Source: FEB-10 sp963710645
Lineage (GTDB): Bacteria > Acidobacteriota > Thermoanaerobaculia > Thermoanaerobaculales > Sulfomarinibacteraceae
Assembly: GCA_963710645.1 (NCBI GenBank)
Contig: CAVQBD010000009.1
Location: forward strand, 1,816,024-1,880,023
DNA length: 64,000 bases
Direction of reading: 5' to 3'
Part shown: piece by piece, positions 41,287 through 49,917 of the stretch
How the letters are laid out: each line of letters begins with the position of its first letter
How positions within the stretch are numbered: the first letter of the stretch is position 1
Position numbers and translations under genes: made by a program
Notes under the pieces: model-generated
What the model saw: the letters and a program-made list of their open reading frames with translations, nothing else
Told to the model about the DNA's origin: nothing
Database searches by the model: none

Positions 41287-41646
41287 TTGGCTTCTATCCT
41301 CACTCAACCTTCGAGTCCGAGACTCGTAAACTCATTGAGAGCAGTAGGTCATGAGACAATTATCATCAATCAGGGCTCCGCATCGAGAATGATAGGGGAG
41401 AACGATCCGTGGACCGGCGGCGCGTACGAACTCGGCCAGGCCGTGGATTCCCATCGGTTCTTCGATCCCGGCGGCAACCACGGTACCTTCATCGCCACCT
41501 TGGAGCCCGATGATCAGGCCGCGGTGATGGAGATCCTCGAACGCTGGACGGGGATTGAACCCAACCCGCCGGCTGCTGTAGTGAAAGGTCTCGACGGGCG
41601 GCGCTATTGGCAGCTGCCGCCGGAGGTACTGGAAGTGTCCGAGTAG
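41287..41646 (+). pseudogene. Possible C-terminal remnant of an S28/S37-type serine peptidase
   Basis: The last 80 residues resemble the C-terminal end of alpha/beta-hydrolase tripeptidyl aminopeptidases: GENDPWTGGAYELG carries the expected catalytic Asp, and DPGGNHGTFIATL carries the expected His. The nucleophile domain is absent, and the first 35 codons are not family-like. It is therefore read as a 3' remnant. The alternative is a small hypothetical gene. It ends 26 bases before the lipoprotein gene. Confidence 0.4.
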
Positions 41647-41672
41647 ACGTCCCGTTTCAGGGAGGTGTGGTC

Positions 41673-42998
41673 ATGCGCGGTGTTGGAGAGATGGTGGTGG
41701 CGGTGCTTCTCGTGGCGGGGTGCGGAGCGGCGCCGGAACCGGCGCCGCCGGATCCGGTTCAGGACTCAACCATGGTCTCGCGCGCGGAACTGCTCGAACT
41801 GTACGAACGGGCAAACGCGGCGTACGAAGCCGGAGAGATCGGTGTCTTCCGGGAGCTGACGGGGGAGCTGGTCGAGGCCTGGCCCGACCACCCGCGGCTG
41901 GTCTACAACCTGGCCTGCGGACACGCCCTGGAAGGCAACAGTGATGCTGCCCTCGATCTCCTGGACCGTTTGGTGGCGATGCGGGTCGCGTTCGAGCCTT
42001 GGGACGACGAAGACCTTGTGTCGCTTCGGGGGATGCCGCGCTTTGATGGCCTGATGGATCGATTTGCCGAGGCAACCGCGCCCACCTTTGTCGGCGAGGT
42101 GGCCTTCCGGTTGGACGATCCCGAGTTCGCGCCCGAGGATGTGGCCTGGGACCCGGTCTCGGGTGATCTCTTCCTCTCCAGCATCAGGCAACGCAAGATC
42201 GTTCGCATGGATGGTGGGGGCCGGAAGGCTCGATTCGTCGGCTACCCGGAGACCGACATGCTGGCCGCGCTCAGCATGGCCGTGGATGCCGAACGGCGGG
42301 TGCTCTGGCTGACCACCGCTGCGGCGCCGAGCATGATCGACTACCGGGCCGAGGAGCACGAAGGCCGCTCGGAGCTGCTCGGGTTCGAGCTCGACAGCGG
42401 ACGGTTGGTCGTTCGGGCCGTCGCCCCCGCCGATGGCGAACGGCACGAGTTGAACGACCTGGCGATCGACTCCGACGGCGGGGTGCTGGTGGGGGACGCC
42501 CCGGTGGGTGCGATCTACCGTCTGGCACCGGGTGCGGAGGCGTTCGAAACGGTGGTTTCGCCTGGAACGCTGTTCTCGCCCCAGGGGATCGTGATCCTGC
42601 CGGACGGTGGGCCGACCCTGGTCGCCGACTACAGCAGGGGTCTGTGCCGGATCGATCCGGACGGGGGTGTGCGGCTCCTCAGGTCCCCTCCGAACTCGTG
42701 GCTCGGAGGGATCGACGGCCTGACGGTGACGGGACCGCGCGAGCTCATGGCGGTCCAGAACGGCGTCACTCCGAATCGGGTGGTGCGAATCCGGTTGTAC
42801 GAGACCTTTGTGGATGTGGCCGCGGTGGAGGTGCTCGACCTGGCCCACCCCGAACATGACCAGCCCACCTTGGGAGAGGTTGTCGGTGGTGACTTCCTAT
42901 ACGTGGCCAACAGTTTGTGGGGCGCGTGGGATCGCGAGGGAAAGCTGGTGGAGGGCCGGACCCTCACCCCACCGGTGATTCTGCGGATCGAGCTCTGA
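41673..42998 (+). CDS. Lipoprotein with TPR-like segment and SMP-30/NHL-like propeller
   Basis: The 441-residue exported protein has a lipobox (LLVAGC) near residue 17 and a short Pro-rich linker. A TPR-like helical part contains LYERANAAYEAGEIG and LVYNLACGHALEGNSDAALDLL. A six-bladed propeller runs from about residue 140, with VAWDPVSGDLFLSS, LNDLAIDSDGGVLVGD and LFSPQGIVILPDGG, resembling SMP-30/gluconolactonase folds. The start is supported by GGAGG eight bases upstream; the frame from 41607 overlaps the previous remnant. A sensor, lactonase or binding role is possible; the substrate is unknown. Confidence 0.78.
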   Translation: MRGVGEMVVAVLLVAGCGAAPEPAPPDPVQDSTMVSRAELLELYERANAAYEAGEIGVFRELTGELVEAWPDHPRLVYNLACGHALEGNSDAALDLLDRLVAMRVAFEPWDDEDLVSLRGMPRFDGLMDRFAEATAPTFVGEVAFRLDDPEFAPEDVAWDPVSGDLFLSSIRQRKIVRMDGGGRKARFVGYPETDMLAALSMAVDAERRVLWLTTAAAPSMIDYRAEEHEGRSELLGFELDSGRLVVRAVAPADGERHELNDLAIDSDGGVLVGDAPVGAIYRLAPGAEAFETVVSPGTLFSPQGIVILPDGGPTLVADYSRGLCRIDPDGGVRLLRSPPNSWLGGIDGLTVTGPRELMAVQNGVTPNRVVRIRLYETFVDVAAVEVLDLAHPEHDQPTLGEVVGGDFLYVANSLWGAWDREGKLVEGRTLTPPVILRIEL

Positions 42999-43065
42999 GC
43001 GCCCACCCGGAAGATCCGCCAGCTGGGGCCCGAAGCGGCGTATGATGTGTCGCTGAAAGGGGACG

Positions 43066-44367
43066 ATGATGCGACAGTTGATCTGCATGAGCCTCGTGTT
43101 CGGATTGTGCCTGGGAGTTGTGACTCAGGCCGCCGGCCAGGAGACCCAACGCGATACGGCGTTCTACGTCGACAAATACGAGGATCCGGCCATTGAGGAG
43201 TTGGAGGCCGCCAACCAGGCGCTCATCGAGGCGGCCAAGGCCAAGACCGAGGAGATCCTCGCGGCCTATCGTGACGCCGAAAAGGCCCGCACCGAGCCGA
43301 AGCAGAAGCTGCGTTTTGATCTCGAAGGCCTCGTCAAACCGTCGGGCCCCGAGGCCTTTTCAACGAGGGTCTGGCATTTCCCGCCGACGCCTCAGTATCT
43401 CACCGGCGCCTGCTGGAGTTTTTCCTCGACCTCGTTCATGGAGTCCGAGATCAAGCGGATCAACGGCCGCGAGATCAAGCTGTCGGAGATGTGGACGGTG
43501 TACTGGGAGTTCGTCAACAAGGCCCGCGGAGTCATCGCCTCGCGCGGCGAGAGCGTCTATAACCACGGATCGCAGACCGCCGCCCTGATGGTGGTCTTCA
43601 AAGAGCACGGCGTGGTGCCCAGGGCAGACTACGAGGGTGTGGTCACCGAAGACCAGCGATTCAACCACGATCTCATGGTGGACCAGATCCGCTCGTTCCT
43701 CGGATGGTGCGAGGAACAGAACTTCTGGGACGAGGACATCGTCGTTGCCATGGTCCGCCGAATCCTCGACGAAACCATGGGCCGGCCGCCTGAGACCGTG
43801 GTGTGGGACGGGGTCGAGATGACGCCGACGGATTTTCTGGCCAACGTGTGCCAGGTCGATCCGGGCGATTACGTGAGTCTGATGTCAACCCTCTCGGTGC
43901 CGTTCTACAGCCGAGGAGAATATGCGGTGCCGGATAACTGGTGGCACGATGCCGGCTATGTCAACGTGCCGCTCGACGTCTGGTACAACACGATTCTGAA
44001 GGTCATCGGGTCGGGCCGCAGCATGGTGATTGGCGGTGACGTCTCCGAGCCCGGCCTCAACGGATTCGAAGATGTGGCGGTGGTGCCGAGCTTCGACATC
44101 CCGGCCGAGTACATCGACCAAAGTGCCCGTGAATTCCGCTTCGCCAACGGAACCTCCACCGACGACCACGGCATCCACATGGTGGGCCACACGGTGCTAG
44201 ACGGTCATGATTGGTTCCTCATCAAGGACTCGAACCGGTCGTCGCGCCATGGCGCCTTCGAGGGCTATTACTTCTACCGGGACGACTTCGTCCGGCTCAA
44301 GATGCTGACCTTCACCGTCCACAAGGACCAGATCCCGGAGATCCTCGCCAGGGTGGATTCGCCCTAG
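43066..44367 (+). CDS. Secreted papain-like (C1B) cysteine peptidase
   Basis: The 433-residue protein has a signal peptide (LICMSLVFGLCLGVVTQAAG) and resembles the C1B branch (bleomycin hydrolase/aminopeptidase C). The active-site Cys is in TGACWSFSSTSFMESEI near residue 119, the His in HGIHMVGH near 368, and the Asn in IKDSNRSS near 386. An N-terminal helical region of about 90 residues precedes the catalytic domain. Known aminopeptidase C enzymes are cytoplasmic, so the signal peptide is notable. It lies 67 bases after the propeller lipoprotein on the same strand and may be co-expressed. Confidence 0.87.
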   Translation: MMRQLICMSLVFGLCLGVVTQAAGQETQRDTAFYVDKYEDPAIEELEAANQALIEAAKAKTEEILAAYRDAEKARTEPKQKLRFDLEGLVKPSGPEAFSTRVWHFPPTPQYLTGACWSFSSTSFMESEIKRINGREIKLSEMWTVYWEFVNKARGVIASRGESVYNHGSQTAALMVVFKEHGVVPRADYEGVVTEDQRFNHDLMVDQIRSFLGWCEEQNFWDEDIVVAMVRRILDETMGRPPETVVWDGVEMTPTDFLANVCQVDPGDYVSLMSTLSVPFYSRGEYAVPDNWWHDAGYVNVPLDVWYNTILKVIGSGRSMVIGGDVSEPGLNGFEDVAVVPSFDIPAEYIDQSAREFRFANGTSTDDHGIHMVGHTVLDGHDWFLIKDSNRSSRHGAFEGYYFYRDDFVRLKMLTFTVHKDQIPEILARVDSP

Positions 44368-44389
44368 CGAGTCGCGCTGACCATTTTTT

Positions 44390-44452
44390 GGACTCGGGAC
44401 TCGGGACTCGGGACTCGGGACTCGGGACTCGGGATTCGGGACTCGGGACTCG
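44390..44452. repeat. Heptamer tandem repeat (GGACTCG)9
   Basis: Nine contiguous units, one with a C-to-T change, lie 22 bases after the peptidase stop. This is the longest perfect-period array in the window. Confidence 0.95.
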
Positions 44453-44588
44453 TTGCCTCTCAATGGGTTGAAGAACAAAGAGAAGCGGTGTGATGGTCGC
44501 CCGGCATGACCTTCAGTTCGGAAGAACTCCAGAATTTCACATCAGGTTCATCTCACGCGAGACGCGGGTGACGGTCCGGGCAACCGTC

Positions 44589-44966
44589 TCACCCACGTGG
44601 TCGGTTTGGGCAATCCTCCTGGGCGTGCTCGAGCCCGGTGGCGATGAGGGTTCGCACATGGTCGTCGGCGATGGAGTAGAAGACGACGCGGCCGGCGCGC
44701 CGGGCCGAGACCAAGTTGCGGTCGTTGAGGAGCCGGAGCTGGTGGCTGATGGCCGACGCCGACAGGCCCGCTCTCTCGGCCAGGTCTCCCACGCTGACTC
44801 CATCTTCGGAGTCCGCCAGCGTGCGCAGGATCTTGAGCCGGGTGGGGTCACCGAGTGCGGAGAACAACCGGCTGAGACACTCGACCGCCCACTCCGGAAG
44901 CGGCTCGCCGGCGGGGGAGCAGGCCGATTGTGTGATTTCGGGTGGCGGCGCTTTCGTTCTAGTCAT
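44589..44966 (-). CDS. ArsR/SmtB-family metal-responsive repressor
   Basis: A 125-residue winged-helix repressor. The DNA-binding region reads LSRLFSALGDPTRLKILRTL and LSASAISHQLRLLNDRNLV. The C-terminal helix DDHVRTLIATGLEHAQE has Asp/His/His/Glu spacing like the alpha-5 metal site of CzrA/SmtB-type sensors, so zinc or a related ion is a likely ligand rather than As(III). It is the third gene of the arsR-acr3 minus-strand run, 19 bases after acr3. Confidence 0.87.
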   Translation of the reverse strand: MTRTKAPPPEITQSACSPAGEPLPEWAVECLSRLFSALGDPTRLKILRTLADSEDGVSVGDLAERAGLSASAISHQLRLLNDRNLVSARRAGRVVFYSIADDHVRTLIATGLEHAQEDCPNRPRG

Positions 44967-44985
44967 CTGATCGACTCCTTGCTGC

Positions 44986-46072
44986 TCAGACGGACCTCGG
45001 CCTCTGCGGGGGGCCGTCGGGTTCGCGGGAGAATCGCCTCCGGAAGGCCAACGAGACGTTGACCAGGCCGATCATGACCGGCACCTCCACGAGCGGCCCG
45101 ATGACCGCGGCGAAGGCGACGCCGGATCCGATGCCGAAGGTGGCGATGGCCACGGCGATGGCCAGCTCGAAGTTGTTCGACGCGGCGGTGAAGCTCAGGG
45201 TCGCGGATCGGGGGTAATCGGCGCCCATTCTCTTTGACATGAAAAAGGACACCAGGAACATGACCACGAAGTAGATCAGCAGCGGGATCGCGATCCGGAT
45301 GACGTCGAGCGGCAGCTCAACGATCACCTCGCCCTTGAAGGAGAACATCACGAAGATCGTGAACAGCAGCGCGATGAGGGTGAGCGGGCTGATGGCGGGG
45401 ATGAACTTCGCGTGGTACCACGTCTTGCCCTTGAGTCTGATGAGGGAGAAGCGGGTGATGATTCCGGCCAAGAATGGGATGCCCAGATAGATAAACACGC
45501 TCTTCGCGATCTGGCCGATGGTGATCTGAACCTCGGTGCCCGCCAGACCGAACCACGTGGGAAGGACCGTGATGAACACCCAGGCGTAGACCGAATAGAA
45601 GAGCACCTGGAAGACGGAGTTGAAGGCCACCAGTCCGGCGCAGTACTCGTTGTCGCCGCTCGGCCAGCTCGTTCCAGACGATGACCATGGCGATGCAGCG
45701 GGCGAGACCTATCAGGATCAGGCCCACCATGTAATCCGGCTTGTCGGCCAGCAGGGCGATGGCCAGACCGAACATCAGGATCGGCCCGATGATCCAGTTT
45801 TGGATCAAGGACAGGCCGAGTACCTTCCAGTCCTTGAACACCCGGCCCATTTCCTCGTAGCGCACCTTTGCCAGCGGCGGGTACATCATGAGGATGAGCC
45901 CCACCGCGATGGGGATGTTGGTGGTGCCCACCGAAAATCGACCCCAGAATTCGGCGATATCGGGCCACAAAAATCCAGTGCCGACGCCGAGGGCCATTCC
46001 TGCGAAGATCCACACGGTCAGATAGCGGTCGAGAAGCGAGAGCTTCCGCGTGAGGCCCCGTGCGTCGGTCAT
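44986..46072 (-). CDS. acr3: Arsenite efflux transporter ACR3, frame broken by one extra base
   Basis: ACR3 is a ten-helix inner-membrane carrier that extrudes As(III). The N-terminal part runs from ATG 46072 (KLSLLDRYLTVWIFAGMALG, then LVGLILIGLARCIAMVIVWNELA). The C-terminal part (AFNSVFQVLFYSVYAWVF, FTAASNNFELAIAVAIATFG) is in the next frame. Removing one base near 45658 rebuilds NEYCAGLVAFNSV, the conserved segment with its cysteine. The gene starts inside the arsR stop (ATGA overlap). Since all motifs persist, a sequencing error is as likely as a real mutation. Confidence 0.88.
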
Positions 46073-46506
46073 GGATTCTCCCGTGCCTGCATGCCATCGG
46101 CCTTGGCGGCAAGGGTATCGATCCACTTGCTGCGCGCCGCCTCGTAGCCCAAGCGGCACAAATCCTCCACTGGTAACCAGCGCAGCTGGGTGATCGCCGC
46201 GCTGTCGGCATGAAGCTGGGGGTCATCCGCCGCGACGGCCAACGCGGTTTCAATCCAGTGCCGGGCCCCTTCGTCCGTGGCGAGCCCGAAGTACACCCAT
46301 CTGCCTTCCCGACGTTCCACCACCAGGCCGGCGATCTTGAGCTCGCGGAGGTGGGCCGACACGGTGGACGGGGCCAGCTTCAAGACCTCGGTGATCTGGC
46401 AGACGCAGAGTTCACCGGAACCCAGCATCGCCACCGTCCTCAGGCGGGCCGGGTGGCCCAATGCACGTGATGCGGTGACCGCAGAATCCAGATCATTATT
46501 CATCAT
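46069..46506 (-). CDS. arsR: As(III)-responsive repressor ArsR
   Basis: A 145-residue winged-helix repressor with the arsenic-binding ELCVCQITEVL motif (Cys-Val-Cys in the recognition-helix region), followed by LAPSTVSAHLRELKIAGLV. It should repress its own operon and perhaps the divergent permease operon, and release DNA on binding As(III) or Sb(III). The extension after residue 95 has extra Cys and Trp residues. It overlaps acr3 by four bases. Confidence 0.93.
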   Translation of the reverse strand: MMNNDLDSAVTASRALGHPARLRTVAMLGSGELCVCQITEVLKLAPSTVSAHLRELKIAGLVVERREGRWVYFGLATDEGARHWIETALAVAADDPQLHADSAAITQLRWLPVEDLCRLGYEAARSKWIDTLAAKADGMQARENP

Positions 46507-46524
46507 TTCGTCTTCTCGCGAAAT
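46505..46524. promoter_or_regulatory. Candidate ArsR operator ATTTCG-N8-CGAAAT
   Basis: A perfect six-base inverted repeat abuts the arsR start codon and overlaps the -10 of the candidate arsR promoter. This is the expected place for an autoregulatory ArsR site. Confidence 0.5.
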
Positions 46525-46550
46525 GTAGTATTGTTTTGTTGTGCTGTCAA
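46522..46550 (-). promoter_or_regulatory. Candidate sigma-70 promoter of arsR-acr3
   Basis: On the reverse strand a consensus TTGACA (46545-46550) is followed after exactly 17 bases by TACATT (46522-46527). Transcription would start only about nine bases before the arsR ATG, giving an almost leaderless mRNA. Confidence 0.6.
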
Positions 46551-46588
46551 TTCGTGGGGGCCTCCTTCCCTCGCGACCGGGAGCGTCG

Positions 46589-47891
46589 ATGACCTGGAAG
46601 ACCGAGTGGAAGCCCCTCGCCTGGATCGTGGCGGTGTTCCTTGTGGCCTTCTATCTTCCGGTGGGCACGGCCCGCTTCGATGGTTCGGTGGCCGAGGCCC
46701 TCCACCTGGTCAGGTGGTATGCCCGTGAGCACGTCCTCCTCTGTCTGGTGCCGGCCTTCTTCATCGCCGGTGCCATCTCGAGCTTTGTCAGCCAGGCGGC
46801 GGTGATCAGGTACCTCGGTCCTCGGGCTCCACGTCCGGTGGCCTACGGTGTGGCCGCCGTGAGCGGCACGATCCTCGCCGTCTGTTCCTGCACTGTCTTG
46901 CCGCTGTTCGCCGGCATCTACCAGATGGGCGCCGGGTTGGGGCCGGCGACGACGTTTCTGTACTCGGGTCCGGCCATCAACGTTCTGGCCATCGTCTTCA
47001 CCGCCAACGTGCTCGGCCTCAAGCTCGGCATGGCCCGTGCGGTGGGTGCGGTGTTTTTCGCGGTGGTCATCGGGTTGGTCATGCAGCGACTGTTTCGGCG
47101 ATCGGAGACCGAGCGGGAGGCGGCGGCCATGGCGCTGCCCGAGCCCGAGGCCACACGGCCGCTGTGGCAGAGCGCGCTCTTTTTCGGCGACTCAGGTGGC
47201 GGTGTTGATCTTCGCCAACTGGGCACGGCCGGACGATTCGGCTGGTTTGTGGCACGTCGTCTGGACCCTCAAGTGGCCGCTGACGGCGACGGCTTCCGGA
47301 CTGCTGGCGGTCCTTCTGGTTCGCTGGTTCGGTGTGGCTTGGTGGAAGGCGGCGGTCGCCGCGGTCCCGGTAGTTGTGCTGGCGTTGGTCTGGCCGGAGC
47401 ATCCGGAGGTTGCCTTCGCTGCCGGTATCGTCGGACTGGCTGTCCTGACCGCCGCCGGCGGTGGGGAGCTCGGGCAGTGGTTCGACGCGAGCTGGGGCTA
47501 CGCCAAACAGATCCTTCCCCTGCTGCTGGTCGGGGTCCTTCTTGCCGGCCTCCTCCTTGGACGACCGGGGCACGAGGGGCTGGTGCCGTCGGCGTGGATC
47601 GCAGGTGCGGTGGGAGGCAACTCCATCGGCGCCACGGCGCTGGCGGCCGTGGCCGGTGCCCTCATGTACTTCGCCACCCTGACCGAGGTGCCGATCCTGC
47701 AGGGGCTGATGGGAAGTGGGATGGGGGACGGCCCGGCGCTGGCTCTGCTGCTGGCCGGTCCGGCCCTGTCGCTGCCCAACGTACTGGTGATCGCGAGCGT
47801 CATCGGCTGGCGGAAGACCGGGACCTTTGTGGTCCTGGTGGTGGTGATGGCGACGATTTCAGGTGTGGTTTTCGGAGCGCTGTTTGCGTAG
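46589..47891 (+). CDS. ArsP/DUF318-type permease, frame broken by one extra base
   Basis: A polytopic permease of the SO_0444/ArsP class, associated with efflux of organic arsenicals. The start ATG 46589 (MTWKTEWKPLAWI) follows GGGAG. The first half has AVCSCTVLPLFAGIYQMGAGLGPATTF-type sequence with the CSC motif typical of the family. The second half (VAVLIFANWARP, then LPLLLVGVLLAGLLLG, GGNSIGATALAAVAGALMYF) continues in another frame. Deleting one G at 47186-47187 restores SALFFATQVAVLIF. It heads the plus-strand run with arsE, arsF and arsG. Confidence 0.85.
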
Positions 47892-47902
47892 GGGAGGATG
47901 AC

Positions 47903-48136
47903 ATGAAGGAGATCAAGGTGCTCGGTCCGGGTTGCCCTCGGTGCGAGAATCTCGCTCAGATGACGCGGGAGGCGGCAGATCAGATGGGTCTTGACTACAA
48001 TCTCGAGAAGATCACCGACATCCGGGAGTTTCCCAAGTTCGGGCTGATGATGACTCCTGGCCTGGTGGTGGATGGACAGCTCAAGGTCCAGGGCAAGGTG
48101 CCGTCCATGGACGAGATCAAGGGTCTGTTGGCTTGA
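47903..48136 (+). CDS. arsE: Thioredoxin-fold protein, ArsE-like
   Basis: A 77-residue thioredoxin-like protein with CPRC near residue 10 (GPGCPRCENLAQM) and TPGLVVDGQLKVQGKVP with the cis-proline. Such small proteins accompany ArsP-type permeases and are called ArsE in arsEFG loci for nitroaromatic arsenicals. It has a GGAGG site and is 11 bases after the permease stop. An electron-transfer or arsenical-reduction role is inferred from context. Confidence 0.85.
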   Translation: MKEIKVLGPGCPRCENLAQMTREAADQMGLDYNLEKITDIREFPKFGLMMTPGLVVDGQLKVQGKVPSMDEIKGLLA

Positions 48137-48145
48137 CGGGGAGGG

Positions 48146-48601
48146 ATGATGAACAAACGATTCGTGGGTGGCGTCGTGGTGGTTCTGCTGATTGCGACTG
48201 GAGTCATGATCGCTGGCGCGGCCGAGGAGGATCAGGCTGCGACGACCGTTGACCGGTCCGAAACGGACCAGGTCGTGGCGTACTATTTCTATGGCAACGT
48301 CCGCTGCGCAACCTGCCGCAAGCTCGAGGCCTATTCGAAGGAGACCATTGAGGGCGACTTCGCGGAGGAGATCGCGTCTGGCCGGTTGGAGTGGCGTGCG
48401 GTCAACGTGGACGAGCCCGAAAACGAGCACTTCGTCACCGATTTCGAACTCGTCACCAGAGCCTTGGTCCTGGTGGAGTACATCGATGGTGAGATGGTCC
48501 GCTGGAAGGACCTGAAGCTGATCTGGAAACTGGTGGGAGACAAGCCCGGGTATATGACCTACGTTCGGGAGGCGACGACTGAGTTCCTCCAGGAGGGGTG
48601 A
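48146..48601 (+). CDS. arsF: Exported ArsF-like nitroreductase subunit
   Basis: A 151-residue protein with an N-terminal membrane or signal segment (FVGGVVVVLLIATGVMIAGA) and a thioredoxin-like domain. VVAYYFYGNVRCATCRKLEAYS carries a CxxC. WRAVNVDEPENEHFVTDFEL and VRWKDLKLIWKLVGDKPGYM follow; all are typical of the family annotated as nitrophenyl compound nitroreductase subunit ArsF. In Shewanella arsEFG confers resistance to roxarsone-type compounds. It is 9 bases after arsE and its stop overlaps arsG. Confidence 0.9.
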   Translation: MMNKRFVGGVVVVLLIATGVMIAGAAEEDQAATTVDRSETDQVVAYYFYGNVRCATCRKLEAYSKETIEGDFAEEIASGRLEWRAVNVDEPENEHFVTDFELVTRALVLVEYIDGEMVRWKDLKLIWKLVGDKPGYMTYVREATTEFLQEG

Positions 48602-49291
48602 TGGATCCGGGCGATGTGGGGGTCCTCTCGGCCCTGTGGCTCGGCATCCTGACCTCCATCAGTCCGTGTCCTCTGGCGACGAATATCGCTGCGGTTTCGT
48701 ACGTCGGTCGGCACGTGGGCAAGCCCGGGACCACCCTCTTGGCCGGCGCCCTTTACAGCGCGGGTCGGATCGTGGCCTACGTGGTGCTCGGAGCGGCTGC
48801 GGTGTGGAGTCTGATGTCGGTTGTGGCGGCGTCGAGCTTCCTCCAGGGGACCTTCAGCCGGCTGCTCGGCCCCCTGTTGATCCTGGTTGGACTCCTCCTG
48901 CTTGGGATTATTCAGCCTTGATATCAAGGGTTTTAGGGTCAGCGAGGCGATGCAACGGAGGGTGGACCGGGCCGGCGTCTGGGGTGCTCTCCCGCTCGGT
49001 GCCGCCTTGGCCCTCGCCTTCTGTCCGGTGTCGGCTGCCCTGTTCTTCGGCTCCCTGATCCCCATGGCCACGGAGCAGCGCTCACCGATCCTCATGCCGG
49101 CCGTCTACGGACTTGGCACCGGGCTGCCGGTGGTGGTCTTCTCCGTGTTCATCGCCCTTGGCGCGGGTTGGGTCGGGAGAGCCTTCGACAGGCTCACCGT
49201 GTTCGAGTGGTGGGCCCGCCGCGTCACCGCTGTGGTGATCATCGCCGTGGGAGTCTACGAGACCCTGCGAACGACGCTCTTCCTGATGTGA
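48601..49291 (+). CDS. arsG: ArsG-like aromatic arsenical efflux permease, frame broken by one extra G
   Basis: A cytochrome-biogenesis (DsbD/CcdA)-like permease of the ArsG family. The first frame gives LWLGILTSISPCPLATNIAA, VGRHVGKPGTTLLAGALYSA and LLILVGLLLLG, then stops at 48921. The second frame resumes with LFSLDIKGFRVSEAMQRRVD and GALPLGAALALAFCPVSAALFFG. Removing one G from GGG at 48904-48906 joins them exactly. The two CP motifs of the family are present, one in each half. It is the last gene of the arsenic run. Confidence 0.85.
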
Positions 49292-49312
49292 CGTCGCCGG
49301 CTCCTGGTCGTT

Positions 49313-49627
49313 TTACCCGCCGAACTTTGTGGCTGCGCCATCGATGTGACCTCCGGCCTTGGCCAGATCCTCGGGGGTCATGGCGGGCTGGATCTCGATC
49401 GAGGCGTTGAATGCCATGAACCACGGTTCGGCGATCATGGCGAGATCGCTGGGATCGTCGAAGTTGACGAAGAGAATGGCGGTGCGCTGGCCGTACTCGG
49501 CGACGAAGTAGGCCGCCTCGGGCTTCTGCTCGTTGAGGATGCTCTCGAGCATGGCGCTGGCCTCACCCTGTCGGGAGAGTTCGTTGAAGGTGTCGGTGTC
49601 CATCACCACTTTCATCATGAACCGCAT
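49313..49627 (-). CDS. Small hypothetical protein, DUF3303-like
   Basis: A 104-residue protein with a ferredoxin-like alpha/beta pattern: MKVVMDTDTFNELSRQ, AAYFVAEYGQRTAILFVNFD, AEPWFMAFNASIEIQPAMT. It resembles small families of the DUF3303 or YCII kind, of unknown role. The ATG at 49627 is followed by a second in-frame Met at residue 5. It is transcribed towards arsG with a 21-base gap. Confidence 0.6.
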   Translation of the reverse strand: MRFMMKVVMDTDTFNELSRQGEASAMLESILNEQKPEAAYFVAEYGQRTAILFVNFDDPSDLAMIAEPWFMAFNASIEIQPAMTPEDLAKAGGHIDGAATKFGG

Positions 49628-49722
49628 GGTTGGTTCCTTTCGGCTGTGGTTGATTGTAGTAGTTAAGACTCGATCTCATATTACCACAGAAAGACCCCGA
49701 TTCGAGTTGGGTTCTCTGGATC

Positions 49723-49911
49723 AGGTCATGGTGGGCGGATAGCTGCAGGCGGCCAGCAGATCAACGGCCTTGGCAAGCCGTTGCCTGAGGGCGTCCGGGT
49801 CGTCGTCGAGTTCGGGGTGGCGTGGCGCCCATTTGAATTCCGAGCGCTGGTCGCGGACCGTGACTGAAGCGAAGTTCTCGGACCGGACCAGCTCGCGGAG
49901 GGCCTCGCGAG
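49723..49911 (-). pseudogene. C-terminal fragment of a gene cut at the junction
   Basis: The minus strand reads openly from about 49911 to the TGA at 49721-49723 with coherent protein-like sequence: REALRELVRSENFASVTVRD, FKWAPRHPELDDDPDALRQR, LLAACSYPPTMT. Continuing upstream in the same frame gives a stop within about ten bases of the junction, so the N-terminal part is missing. The family is not recognised. Confidence 0.55.
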
Positions 49912-49917
49912 TCGGCG
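49905..49917. other. Probable junction between two genomes
   Basis: Left of here reading frames and repeats are of the acidobacterial type; right of here all genes are actinobacterial-type polysaccharide genes. Two genes on opposite strands are truncated at this point. Confidence 0.7.

Noticed and set aside
44390..44452. CRISPR array
   Set aside because: The units are seven bases with no spacers, and no cas genes are in the window.
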